A stretch of DNA of 64,000 nucleotides from Shewanella corallii. Lineage in GTDB: Bacteria; Pseudomonadota; Gammaproteobacteria; Enterobacterales; Shewanellaceae. The position numbers and the translations under genes are program-made. The notes under the pieces were generated by a model that ran no database searches, was not told the DNA's origin, and worked only from the letters and a program-made list of their open reading frames with translations. The stretch spans positions 1 through 64,000 of the forward strand of contig NZ_JAKIKT010000010.1 in assembly GCF_023349125.1 (NCBI RefSeq), given 5' to 3'. Below are positions 43,205 to 52,489 of the stretch, piece by piece; within the stretch, counting starts at the first letter, position 1; each line of letters opens with the position of its first letter.

Positions 43205-43682
43205 GTGAAAATAAATAAATCATCTTTTGTTCAGTCTGTTAGTGAAGTACTGAAAGTACATCTTAGTATGCCAAAGTTAAATCTACAGCACGATAAACCC
43301 ATGAAGAGAACTGATGGTCGTGCGGCTATTGTAGATTTAATGCTGACACTAAGTATTAGAAAAATCAATCTGATGAAAGAAAGCACTTAGTAGTAGAACT
43401 AAAATCCCCAGAAATAAATATTGGGTCATATCTAATCAGCTTGATTCATATGCAAAGAGACCTTTGAAGCAAGATAACGAGGGCAGAGGTATTATTTATG
43501 ATGCAGATGGTATTACTATCTGGGTAGAAACTTGGGGCGAACTGATTCAAGAATGTAAGCACAGACTCAAAATTTTGATAGGGCAATTAGATATAAATAT
43601 TTATCATTCTGATAGTTTGAAATACCCACAAGAATCATACTTTGAATACCAAATAGATGTTATTTTAACACATGAAAAGTGA
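43205..43682 (+). pseudogene. Decayed C-terminus of an HSP90-like ATPase (defence-type) gene
   Basis: Three pieces in different frames join into one protein tail: GRAAIVDLMLTLSIRKIN, then HLVVELKSPEINIG (about 43385-43432), then QLDSYAKRPL and GITIWVETWGELIQECKHRL (43464-43682). The VVELK-P and VxTWxExxxxCKxRLxF features recall C-termini of large HATPase_c ATP-binding proteins with a nuclease-like tail. At least two frameshifts and loss of the ATPase half show it is dead. Confidence 0.5.
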
Positions 43683-43700
43683 AGTGAAAGAGGTATAACA

Positions 43701-43740
43701 AATCACTCAAGTAGGATAAGCAGCAGTCTGCTAGGTGATT
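43701..43740. other. Nested hairpin before the Septu-like operon
   Basis: AATCAC (43701-43706) pairs with GTGATT (43735-43740), enclosing AGCAG/CTGCT (43719-43732). It may be a terminator remnant of the decayed gene or an RNA element of the following operon. Confidence 0.3.
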
Positions 43741-43838
43741 TCGTCCGAAATTAGTCGACTGCTATTTGTACATAACCTCGCGTCAATCAGGTTGATTCTA
43801 GGTTAACGTTAAAGATTAAAAATGAATGAGTAGATGAT

Positions 43839-45407
43839 ATGATACAATTAGTATTCAACGTTCCCCCTTATTCGCGCTACTACCCAAAGCCAAAGAGTAC
43901 TGTGAATTCTGCATATTTGGAAGCCAATAACTGGGACGATTTTGGCTTTAAATCAAGATTTTATCTTGTGGTCTATGATGCAAATGGAGAGAAACACGAG
44001 ATCGGGGGAGTAAAAATTGGCTATGTCGGTCAAGAGAGTGGATGGACTGAAGAAAGACTTCCAAAAGAATTTCAAACATTGGATAAAGCTTTTTTTTCGC
44101 TTGGTCAAAGTGACGAATATTATCAAAACTTATACGCTTTAGACCAAGAATTAAGAGATCTAATTTTAGAGAGCTTAAATGATGTAGTATATGAAGAAGG
44201 TATTTATAATCTAGCTTTAAATGAAAAAGTAATGAAAGTATCTTTACTACGTGAAGTTAGTATAGCATCAATAAAAGGACAATTTAGGCGATTGCTTGAT
44301 GGTGGCAAGTTACGTACGGAGTTTAATTTTTCTTATTCGCTACCTCAAGGAAAGCATACAGCAGGATTAGATCTAGAATTTTATGTCGATCCAGAATCTA
44401 ATCCTCCTTCTAATATTCACGTCCTAATTGGTCGAAATGGTGTTGGTAAAACCCATCTTCTTCATAGAATGGTTAAAGCTCTCGTTGATAGTGGTACTAC
44501 TCAAGAGAATGACGGATCTTTTTCAGTTGTAACCGGGAGCAAGGAGTCAACTAAAAGAGAAGATCTCCTAGAAATGTTTGCCGGTGTTGTGTCTGTAGCA
44601 TTTAGCGCTTTTGATCCTTTTGAGCCGATACCTGAGCGACAAGATAAATCAGAAGGACTTAATTACGCTTATATAGGCTTAAAACAGGAATCAACTACCG
44701 AAGATGGTGAGCATATTCCCATGAGCCGTCCGATGCTTAATAGACAGTTTTCCTATTGCCTAAATAATATTCGCAGATTTGGATATCAAGACCGATTGGT
44801 TGAGGCAATTAGAGGGCTAGAAACGGACAGTCTTTTTAAAGATATCGCGCTCGCCGATATAGTGATGTCTTCAACTCATGACCTGGAGACAAATACAAAT
44901 AAGATTTTTTCTAAGCTAAGTTCAGGGCATGCAATTGTATTACTGACTATTGCTAAGTTAGTTGAAAAAATTGAAGAGAAAACATTGGTTCTCTTAGATG
45001 AACCAGAATCCCACCTACACCCTCCATTACTTTCGGCGTTTATACGTACTTTATCTGAATTACTCTCTCATAGAAATGCAGTCGCGGTTATTGCCACACA
45101 TTCACCTGTAATACTCCAAGAAGTACCTAAAAGTTGTGTATGGAAGCTGAGGAGAAGTGGGATGGATGCCGTCGCTGAAAGACTGGAAACAGAAACATTT
45201 GGCGAGAATGTGGGTGTATTAACACGAGAGGTGTTTGGGCTGGAAGTAACCGACTCAGGATTCCACCAGCTACTCAAGAAAGAATCAGAGTCTGCACGCA
45301 CCTATAACCAAGCACTGAGAAACTTCCATGGCCAGTTGGGCGCAGAGGCTAGAGGCATATTACGGGGATTATTTCTCGACAAGGAAGAGGAGAAGGGTGA
45401 AGTATGA
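43839..45407 (+). CDS. ptuA: Septu-like AAA ATPase (PtuA-type)
   Basis: This 522-residue SMC/OLD-like ATPase has Walker A GRNGVGKT (198-205), an ABC-like signature KLSSGH (359-364), Walker B LVLLDEPE (D387/E388) and the switch histidine in ATHSPV. The first 190 residues form a beta-rich extension. The pairing with an HNH gene overlapping by 4 bp is the Septu (PtuA/PtuB) layout, an anti-phage system in which the ATPase controls the nuclease. Lower G+C than the flanking nuclease genes indicates transfer. Start ATG 43839 follows GAGTAG. Confidence 0.8.
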   Translation: MIQLVFNVPPYSRYYPKPKSTVNSAYLEANNWDDFGFKSRFYLVVYDANGEKHEIGGVKIGYVGQESGWTEERLPKEFQTLDKAFFSLGQSDEYYQNLYALDQELRDLILESLNDVVYEEGIYNLALNEKVMKVSLLREVSIASIKGQFRRLLDGGKLRTEFNFSYSLPQGKHTAGLDLEFYVDPESNPPSNIHVLIGRNGVGKTHLLHRMVKALVDSGTTQENDGSFSVVTGSKESTKREDLLEMFAGVVSVAFSAFDPFEPIPERQDKSEGLNYAYIGLKQESTTEDGEHIPMSRPMLNRQFSYCLNNIRRFGYQDRLVEAIRGLETDSLFKDIALADIVMSSTHDLETNTNKIFSKLSSGHAIVLLTIAKLVEKIEEKTLVLLDEPESHLHPPLLSAFIRTLSELLSHRNAVAVIATHSPVILQEVPKSCVWKLRRSGMDAVAERLETETFGENVGVLTREVFGLEVTDSGFHQLLKKESESARTYNQALRNFHGQLGAEARGILRGLFLDKEEEKGEV

Positions 45408-46252
45408 GAGTAATAGCTAAGCCAGAGCTGGATGCAAAAGACGTATATGAACTTTGTATAAGCAAGGTTAAAAATAGGGATCTAAAAGAGAGGTTTGTCC
45501 AGATTGCTGGCTCTATAGCGGAAGCTGAACAAGAGTATCAAGAAAAGGCTGAGAGCAAACAATGGTACTTGATTGAGAGTAGCGATGGTGTTAACGGTGT
45601 GGTAAACAAAGCCGAAATGGAGAAAGTTTATACACAAAGAATGGTTGGGAAAAAAGCTCCGGGAAGAGCTTTATATGACCAACTTAAAAACGCTGCGCCA
45701 AATGGGATCTGTCCACTATGTGGACAGCGAGTGGTCGAAACCTTAGACCATTTCCTACCAAAGGCTGATTTTTCCTCATTGGTCGTTGTTCCCCTGAATT
45801 TGATCCCAGCTTGTTCAGACTGTAACAAATCAAAATTAGATAAAGCGCCTGACCAGATATGCAAACAAACACTCCATCCTTATTACGATGATGTTACAGG
45901 TGAGCAATGGCTATTTGCCGAAGTAAAAGAAGAAACGCCTGGAACTATCCGTTTCTATACATCATATGTTGAAGCTTATGGTGATGTACTAAACGAAAGA
46001 ATAAAATTTCACTTTAAAGAACTAGGGCTTGGAAGTTTGTATATGTCGAATGCAAATTCAACAGTGACAGAAATTCAGTTTCGATTAAGCAAAACTCATG
46101 AGAAAGGTGGAAAAATTGCTGTTAAGGCCTACCTTAAAGAAGAGGAAGAATCTCGGAGAAACAATCATGTTAATTCATGGAACACAGCTGCTTACCAGGC
46201 GATGATGAATAGTGAATGGTTCTGTGATGGTGGCTTTAATGAATTTAAATAA
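45404..46252 (+). CDS. ptuB: Septu-like HNH endonuclease (PtuB-type)
   Basis: This 282-residue protein has an HNH nuclease core: zinc pair C103/C106 (CPLCGQR), L-D-H at D115/H116, N132 (PLNLIPAC), and C137-x-x-C140 followed by N-K-S-K. Zinc cysteines and catalytic histidine are all intact. ATGA overlap with ptuA means coupled translation. It is longer than most PtuB (about 200-230), with a helical N-terminus (1-95) and a C-terminal extension that may bind PtuA. Confidence 0.82.
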   Translation: MRVIAKPELDAKDVYELCISKVKNRDLKERFVQIAGSIAEAEQEYQEKAESKQWYLIESSDGVNGVVNKAEMEKVYTQRMVGKKAPGRALYDQLKNAAPNGICPLCGQRVVETLDHFLPKADFSSLVVVPLNLIPACSDCNKSKLDKAPDQICKQTLHPYYDDVTGEQWLFAEVKEETPGTIRFYTSYVEAYGDVLNERIKFHFKELGLGSLYMSNANSTVTEIQFRLSKTHEKGGKIAVKAYLKEEEESRRNNHVNSWNTAAYQAMMNSEWFCDGGFNEFK

Positions 46253-46284
46253 CTTCTAATTTAAAGCTGTGAATTCAGATCAAC

Positions 46285-46325
46285 GAGCGCATGTTATCGG
46301 ACAGGTTTTCCGATAACATGCGCTC
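46285..46325. terminator. 17-bp perfect hairpin after ptuB
   Basis: GAGCGCATGTTATCGGA (46285-46301) pairs perfectly with 46309-46325 around loop CAGGTTT. It lies 32 bp past the ptuB stop. There is no long T run, so it may terminate weakly, protect mRNA, or be a recombination relic. Confidence 0.5.
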
Positions 46326-46482
46326 AAAACCAGCGATAAATGAAAGGGTTAGCTCCGCTAGAGTCAAAAGTAACTCCAGTCCCTAAGATTTTTATCAAAG
46401 CATCCAACTTCCGAACTCTGACTATCACTTGAAAACCTGATATAACAGAACACCTGCAAGGATATGCAAGGATCAAACAAGT

Positions 46483-47172
46483 ATGATGTTCAGAACCACC
46501 TTTTACCTGCTCGCCCTCACAGGCGCCACGTTCAATTTTGCCCATGCTCACCCGGGCGGCGTCGACAAGAACGGCGGTCACACCAACAAAACCACCGGTG
46601 AATACCACTGCCACAAAGAGCCCTGCTTTTCCAACCAACAACAGGTCCAGGTAGCACAGCAGCAAGCTGTTGACGATGGCGAAAAGTTCAGTGAACTCTA
46701 TGAACGCAGTGACTGGCCTCATTGGGTAGACTACGACAGAGACTGCCAGGATGCCCGAGCTGAAGCTCTTATCGCAGCCAGTACCAAACCGGTTAAGTTT
46801 AAACGGAACAAAGGCTGTGTGGTTAGCCATGGTGAATGGTTCGACCCATACACCAATCAAACCTTCACTGAAGCTGGCAAACTGGACATCGACCACATTG
46901 TCCCGCTGAAGGAAGCCCATGTGTCTGGTGGCCATGCCTGGACCCGGAAGCAGCGTCGAGCTTTCGCCAATGATCCGGAAAACCTGCTCGTGGTTAGCGC
47001 GAGTGAGAATCGTGAGAAAGGTGCTAAAGACCCCACCGAGTGGGTTCCCGACACCACCGGCTATCGTTGCGAGTACATTGCGCTATGGGTAGGCGTGAAA
47101 GCCAAGTATGAGTTGGCTATTGATGTCAAGGAGCAGCAGGTGATTGATGAGTACACTCGGAGATGTAATTGA
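46483..47172 (+). CDS. Exported HNH nuclease with YHYH-like N-terminal motif
   Basis: This 229-residue protein has a signal peptide (residues 1-22, AHA|H), then the calcium/metal-type motif GGVDKNGGHTNKTTGEYHCH, and a DUF1524/HNH-like domain with DIDHIVPLKEAH and NDPENLLVVSASENREKGA, where D-H and N-R/K residues form the nuclease centre. It is probably a periplasmic or secreted DNase. AAGGATC lies 11 nt upstream. Its base composition is richer in G+C than the Septu genes before it. A terminator follows. Confidence 0.8.
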   Translation: MMFRTTFYLLALTGATFNFAHAHPGGVDKNGGHTNKTTGEYHCHKEPCFSNQQQVQVAQQQAVDDGEKFSELYERSDWPHWVDYDRDCQDARAEALIAASTKPVKFKRNKGCVVSHGEWFDPYTNQTFTEAGKLDIDHIVPLKEAHVSGGHAWTRKQRRAFANDPENLLVVSASENREKGAKDPTEWVPDTTGYRCEYIALWVGVKAKYELAIDVKEQQVIDEYTRRCN

Positions 47173-47180
47173 GGATCTAA

Positions 47181-47204
47181 AAGGCCTCGCCAATACGAGG
47201 CCTT
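47181..47204. terminator. Terminator between convergent nuclease genes
   Basis: AAGGCCTCG and CGAGGCCTT pair around CCAATA, 9 bp past the HNH gene stop. Confidence 0.75.
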
Positions 47205-47237
47205 ACAAAGTTTGATAGGTGAGTTCTTTTGGAGTAA

Positions 47238-49154
47238 TCAATGTTTTGGCGAAGCGTTCAGTTGAGCTTCCAATTGGGTCAGGTCAATATCGCTTCTGAA
47301 ATACTGGCGAACTAAATCAACTTGCAGCTTCTTCTCCGGCCCCTGTTGGGCTATGACACCATCAAGAGTACCGAACCCCCAATTTTTGAGCGACATGTCC
47401 AACTGAGGCTCTAGCTTTTTATATTCATCAATCAACTGTTGCGCTGTAATATCGCCCAGAACAAAGGACATATAAGATGGGATTAGCAATATAGGATCTG
47501 GGCCTTCATATGCATCCCGAGCGTTAGCAATGTTGATCTTAGCAACATCTATCTCACCATTGCTAATGTGCAATTCAGCCATGCTCAACAAAGCATAAAT
47601 AACAGCCTGTTGGGAGCTTGGTTCTTGGGACTGGCCATGCTGATAAACCACATCAGAATAGAGTTTTATCGACTGTTCATAACGCCCCTGTCTAGTTTTG
47701 ATTAAGGCAAGTTCCATCGTCATCTCTACGATATAGAACTGACTAAACACATCGTCTAGGTGACTGAATTGTTTAATGACTTTTTGCATTAAGCTAGCGC
47801 ACTTGTCTAAGGCCTCGGGGTCACTACATGTCGCACCAGCTTGAAAGCGATAAGCCGCCAAAACTCCGGCCTGTATAAACTCATCCTGACTGTCACCAAA
47901 AATCTCTATGATGTCGGTTTCAATTTGCCTTTCTAGCGATTCATCCTCAAGACCACGAGCAATGTATAGCGCTTGGTTCAACGTATGCGCAACTATTTGC
48001 TGAGTTTCTATCGACCGACTAGACCTGAAGCGATCAGTCAGTTCATCAATAACCGAAATTGCTTTTTCCCCCTGACCCAGTTTTTGGAGCAACAGGGCTT
48101 TCAAAGAGAGGGCCGAAGCCATAAGTTCTTGGGGCTCTCCCTTTTGGCCGGTACGCAATTTGGAGATAATTGACTCGGTAATACTCAGAGCAGATTGGTG
48201 ATCACCACTCTGAGTCTCGATATTTGCTCTATTAAAATCTACGGCTATAAGGTCTTCAAAAAACTCTTCGTTATCAGAATACTCACTCTTTAAGGAGTTC
48301 AACATCGTCATTGCAACGGTATTGTTTCCTTTACCTGACTCATCAATTGCCTTTTGCATCCGTTCCCAGAAAGCCCCCCATTCCTGACAGCGAGCCTCCA
48401 AAATACCGTTAACATTCTTTTGTATCTCCCAGATAGTAACGGCCCTTCTGCATTCAAGTCCCGAAACCGGATAGGCTTTATCCCAATCAGACATGAGTGT
48501 CTTCTCTTCAGGAGTCAGGACCATCACATCCGGATAGGCCTCTGCCATGTAAAGATAGGTGCGAGCGATAATTCCACGGGCTCTCTCGGGAGGCTGGGCT
48601 TTTCTATTCTCAATCCTCATATCACATGAGCCAAAATCTGACTCTGCATTGGGCATCAATGCAAATGGGTAGTAGTTGCGCAAACCGTTGACAGAACCGA
48701 TAGCAGGAAAGAGGTTGTACATATCGGCTTCCATCAACCTGAACTGCTCATTGACCTTTCTTGCACAGTCCCGGCCTTTATATTTATCGCCGTCTGCTTG
48801 AACACAGGCCGGATGACCATCCTTCCACGAAGGTAAGAAGTCACCAAAACGGTCAGCAGGCACAATATGCTCCCACTCTCGGCTATTGTACCGGTTGAGG
48901 TATTTCGTTGCTTTAAAGCCGGGAGGATGAGTAATGACACCTTCAGCATCAAACTCCGCGCCGCAATAGACGGTTATCCGGTCGTGCAGATGAACCTGTT
49001 CATCCAGGATTTCTTTGGCTGAATCGAAGGAGGTGATAGTTGTTTGGCCCTTTGTCACCTCAATCTCTGGCGTTACTTCACTATTTTCGGAAGGCGTGAA
49101 AGCGTGGGCAGGCATTACCAGGAATGGTAAAAAAGCGAGCAGGCGGTATTTCAA
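47238..49154 (-). CDS. EndA-like endonuclease I fused to a helical-repeat domain
   Basis: This 638-residue exported protein (signal peptide to AHA|F18) has an endonuclease I domain at about 40-270: EWEHIVPA (93-100, catalytic H96), NLFPAIGSVNGLRN, and RARGIIARTYLYM. EndA enzymes are usually 210-250 residues. Here a further 370 residues of TPR-like helical repeats follow (for example ALSLKALLLQKLGQGEKAIS and IYALLSMAELHISNGEIDVA). The repeats may dock the nuclease on a partner or the envelope. It is convergent with the HNH nuclease gene. Confidence 0.82.
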   Translation of the reverse strand: MKYRLLAFLPFLVMPAHAFTPSENSEVTPEIEVTKGQTTITSFDSAKEILDEQVHLHDRITVYCGAEFDAEGVITHPPGFKATKYLNRYNSREWEHIVPADRFGDFLPSWKDGHPACVQADGDKYKGRDCARKVNEQFRLMEADMYNLFPAIGSVNGLRNYYPFALMPNAESDFGSCDMRIENRKAQPPERARGIIARTYLYMAEAYPDVMVLTPEEKTLMSDWDKAYPVSGLECRRAVTIWEIQKNVNGILEARCQEWGAFWERMQKAIDESGKGNNTVAMTMLNSLKSEYSDNEEFFEDLIAVDFNRANIETQSGDHQSALSITESIISKLRTGQKGEPQELMASALSLKALLLQKLGQGEKAISVIDELTDRFRSSRSIETQQIVAHTLNQALYIARGLEDESLERQIETDIIEIFGDSQDEFIQAGVLAAYRFQAGATCSDPEALDKCASLMQKVIKQFSHLDDVFSQFYIVEMTMELALIKTRQGRYEQSIKLYSDVVYQHGQSQEPSSQQAVIYALLSMAELHISNGEIDVAKINIANARDAYEGPDPILLIPSYMSFVLGDITAQQLIDEYKKLEPQLDMSLKNWGFGTLDGVIAQQGPEKKLQVDLVRQYFRSDIDLTQLEAQLNASPKH

Positions 49155-49255
49155 AGTTAGTCCCTAACAGATGTTCCTTTATACATTAGGGATAACAGAT
49201 TTAACGGCTAAATTGAATCGAGAGGAAGGACTAATAGATAGGCAAGAGAAAAGGT

Positions 49256-49474
49256 TTATACAAACCGGCCCTCCTTGATCTCCTTTTCCCGCACACACCA
49301 AGCCTGATTGATGGCATCCAGCACCGCATGCTTTCCCTGGTTATCGCGCTCGGCTCTGTCGGTCATCATGTCCAGGGTATCAATGCACTTACTGCGACGG
49401 AATTTAATCAACCAGTCCATTGTGACTTCATCAAGGCTGCTCAATTCAAAAGCACTTACGGTTACTGCTGACAT
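49256..49474 (-). CDS. Small unknown protein
   Basis: Start at 49474 (MSAVTVSAFELSSL) is supported by AGGA 7-10 nt upstream; a longer frame begins at 49492. The 72-residue protein is mixed-charge and soluble (MDWLIKFRRSKCIDTLDMM, then ERDNQGKHAVLDAINQAW). I know no family. Its location next to the umuC fragment puts it at the edge of the insert. Confidence 0.5.
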   Translation of the reverse strand: MSAVTVSAFELSSLDEVTMDWLIKFRRSKCIDTLDMMTDRAERDNQGKHAVLDAINQAWCVREKEIKEGRFV

Positions 49475-49599
49475 CGTTGTTCCTGTATTCAATTAACCGC
49501 ACGATATTACCAACATTGTGATGCACTTGAGATTTAGCCAACGTTAACTGTGAGCCATACAACACTTTGCAGCCATCTATATTTTCCCATCATATCCTT

Positions 49600-50220
49600 C
49601 GAATCAGTGCAAAGCTGAGATTGATGAACATAAAGACTGCTCTGGACCTTAATGGTGTTCATGCAAAACTTTGGGACGAGGTGAGGGCAGTTAAGAAGCA
49701 AATCTTATCGACTCGTTCAATGGGAGAACGCATTACCGACCTGGAGTCACTTCAGCAGGCATTGAACAAACATGCGAGTATCGCGGCCCAAAAGCGAGAG
49801 CCTAGGACTCAGTATGTAAACGCTTATTTGCTTCGCTGGTAACTCCCCATTTGATGGTCAACCATATTATCGAAAAACACTCCATCAGTTCCCGGTTGCT
49901 ACCGCAGATAGCATCGTTCTCAGCCGAACCGTCACCAGGCTGGCTAGAGATTTGTTTCGGCCCGGCATACGATTCTACAAAATCGGTGTTGGTCTGATTG
50001 AGTTGCAAGATTGCTGCCATCGCCAAGATGACTTTTCAACCACCCTAGTAAGTACAAATTGATGAATGCACTAGACGGCCTGACCTGTAAATACGGAAAA
50101 CACACATTGTTCATTGCAGCGCAAAGCATTCAACAGAAATCGGGTATGAAGCTGAACATGATTAGTCCGCAGTAAACTGCTTGGTAGAAAGACCTGCCTA
50201 AGATGAAGTGTTGAGAAATT
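49600..50220 (+). pseudogene. umuC: Truncated, decayed umuC 3' fragment
   Basis: It corresponds to the intact umuC from about 42140 on. It begins within the helix-hairpin-helix (ISAKLRLMNIKTALDLNG), lacks about 70 bp relative to the full copy (deleted between two near-identical CTGGACCT/CTCGACCT sites), and has frameshifts near 49795 and 50035 plus an altered stop region. No N-terminus is present, so it cannot make a polymerase. Confidence 0.9.
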
Positions 50221-50510
50221 CATGTAATTACCCCAAAACTCACCCAAGTATGCCTAAGCCCCTGGCCGTGACTCTACCATCATTGCCACTTAACTCCCCG
50301 ATATAAACTCCGTCCATAACCCGCACAGAAAAACACCGAACACAAATTTAAACAACAACTTATGGTAAATGTCTTACAGACTGGCACCACATTTCATTGC
50401 TATAGTGCTGCCAACGAATTGACCATAGGGATTGTGCGCCCGTTAAGCAAAGGGCGGTAGCGTGGCTGGTAAAGACAAATGACCGTGTCATTGATGAGTT
50501 TTTGCCCCAA
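49600..50510 (+). repeat. Segmental duplication copy B
   Basis: This is the second copy of the umuC-3' plus downstream segment (copy A 42140-43120), same direction, 7.4 kb apart. Homology runs on beyond umuC to about TTGATGAGTTTTTGCCCC, where unrelated DNA begins in both copies. The two right-hand boundaries therefore coincide. Confidence 0.88.
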
Positions 50511-50743
50511 ATCAGTTAGACCTCGAACTCTAGTTTTGTCAGCCTCATCAAATTCGCCATAAAAAGGTAATGTGAGGGGTTGTGACTAACGTGATTGGTT
50601 TTTTGAAGTAAAAACATGGTCTTACATACATCAATCCAAGATTATGGTATTGTCCCTCAAAATTTAGCTTAGTTTAATATCTAAGTATTGGATGGGTAAG
50701 GAAAGTTTATGCCTGTCCTTTCTTTTGTTATATCGATGTAAAT

Positions 50744-52489
50744 ATGATGCCGGAAGTATATATGAGTTCATCTGAAATGGAACTATCCGATAGTGGTGGG
50801 CCAGCGGCTCTTAAAGGGTTTGAGTACCAAAACTTTGTAGCAGCGTACTATGTGTTGAACATGTTACAAGATAAAAGCTTAATAACGGTTCGCTGTGAAG
50901 CAGTTGATGACGTAGATGTTGTATACGCCAATAAAATCGAGTACATACAAGTCAAGACTACAGATAAAGATAGCAAATGGAATGCTTCAGAATTTGCTGA
51001 CGCTGATACAGACATAGTCCCCCCTCAAGGACGACAAAGAAAGGATCAGATCGTCAGCAAAGAAGATTCCATCCTGCATAAGTCAATCCTATGTGACAAA
51101 GGTACACTTCCTGGTTATTTCAGAATCATTACACCAAGAGATATTACTGATGCACTCAAGTATTTGAAAATATCTCTAAATACTCGAAGTGAGAAAACTG
51201 AGCTCAGACAGCCACTATTACGAAAGTTAAATACCTGTGTAGAGAGGAATCGACCTAAAAAATTAACAGCATTTAAGTCTCCAAATAAAAATGGCGTTGA
51301 ATATTGGCTAGACCATGCTGTATGGGAAGTTATCCCAAACAAAGAGCTGCTCGAAATGCGCTGTACAAAGTTGATCCGGCAGTCCGCTCATAGAAGAGGT
51401 ATCTATCTGAGTGAAAATGGTGATGCTGAACGAATTCTATGTTCTTTGCTAGTTAACTTGTTTGACAAGGGCTCTGCCTCGAGAGTACTAAAGTCTATTA
51501 ATGATAAGTCTTATCATCGGAATGACTTTATTCCTTGGTTCGAAGCTGAAATTGAACACTATGCTAACCTCAGTCACGAGCATGTAAAAATATACTCTAC
51601 AGATAGAATAGAGCTACAAGCAGTTCTTTCATCTTTTTTTAGAGAGAAAAACCTATACGAAGCTGCTAATTTTGAAGGAAAGAAAGAGTGTACTGGGCTT
51701 AAAGGTGAGTATCATCGACGAAAATATGGCTATGACCTAATCGCTCGCAATTTGTACAAGTGGTTTCATGAAGTTCTCCTGTTGCCTAACGAAATTGCGG
51801 ATGTTTCTGCTGATAAAATTACAGACAAATTCAAGACTTTAACTCAGCGTTATCAACACGAAGCTAATTTTATCAATCAACTGATAGCGAAAGCGTTACT
51901 ACATTCAACCGTTAGAACTACCTACAAAGCTCAGCCAATTGCAGCACATCTTCATATAGATGATGATAACGATACTTGTTTTGACAATATCCATATTGTT
52001 CTAAATACGCATGAACCGGACAACTTACTCATGGGATTTAGCCGACTAATAACTATCGTCAACACGCTATCACTTGAGGAGATTGTGGGAGAATTTCATG
52101 AACTGTTAGAGTCGGAAGCCTTTTCCACGCAAAAAGAGAAAGTGTTAATAGCAAAAAAGGACAACTATCTCCTAGAGCATGATATCAATGACATCCTTGA
52201 ACCAAACAGCTCCCTAGATAACAATCTAGACAGGTTTAAGTTCGTATTCTTTATCGGGTATGAGTCTGACCATCTCAAATGTAGTTCCAAAGATATGGCT
52301 CATGACTTCGAAGAGAAGATTGTATCCGAAGCTACTAAAAAATTTAGAGCTTTGGTAGACCATCTAGTTTCTGTAGATGACTTCTACGAAGACCTCCATA
52401 TCGAAGTTTACCTATATCCAATCCCTTCATTAGCATCTCTTATAAACGAAGTACAAAATCAGGTAGCATCGCAATGGACAACAGCTTAG
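50744..52489 (+). CDS. DUF4297-like nuclease with HamA-like C-terminus
   Basis: This 581-residue protein starts with a DUF4297/Mrr-like restriction domain: GFEYQ (25-29), acidic D55/D56/D58, and IQVK (Q69-x-K71), a PD-(D/E)xK-type active site. The second half (about 370-575), with FDNIHIVLNTHEPDNLLMG and HIEVYLYPIPSL, recalls HamA (DUF1837), but its expected E-x-K nuclease residues appear replaced. It overlaps the helicase gene by 16 bp. By analogy with Hachiman it would be the effector held by a helicase sensor. The HamA match is tentative. Confidence 0.65.
   Translation: MMPEVYMSSSEMELSDSGGPAALKGFEYQNFVAAYYVLNMLQDKSLITVRCEAVDDVDVVYANKIEYIQVKTTDKDSKWNASEFADADTDIVPPQGRQRKDQIVSKEDSILHKSILCDKGTLPGYFRIITPRDITDALKYLKISLNTRSEKTELRQPLLRKLNTCVERNRPKKLTAFKSPNKNGVEYWLDHAVWEVIPNKELLEMRCTKLIRQSAHRRGIYLSENGDAERILCSLLVNLFDKGSASRVLKSINDKSYHRNDFIPWFEAEIEHYANLSHEHVKIYSTDRIELQAVLSSFFREKNLYEAANFEGKKECTGLKGEYHRRKYGYDLIARNLYKWFHEVLLLPNEIADVSADKITDKFKTLTQRYQHEANFINQLIAKALLHSTVRTTYKAQPIAAHLHIDDDNDTCFDNIHIVLNTHEPDNLLMGFSRLITIVNTLSLEEIVGEFHELLESEAFSTQKEKVLIAKKDNYLLEHDINDILEPNSSLDNNLDRFKFVFFIGYESDHLKCSSKDMAHDFEEKIVSEATKKFRALVDHLVSVDDFYEDLHIEVYLYPIPSLASLINEVQNQVASQWTTA

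Noticed and set aside
46285..46325. Hairpin considered as an integron attC site
   Set aside because: It lacks the RYYYAAC and GTTRRRY core boxes in the required places, and no integrase is nearby.
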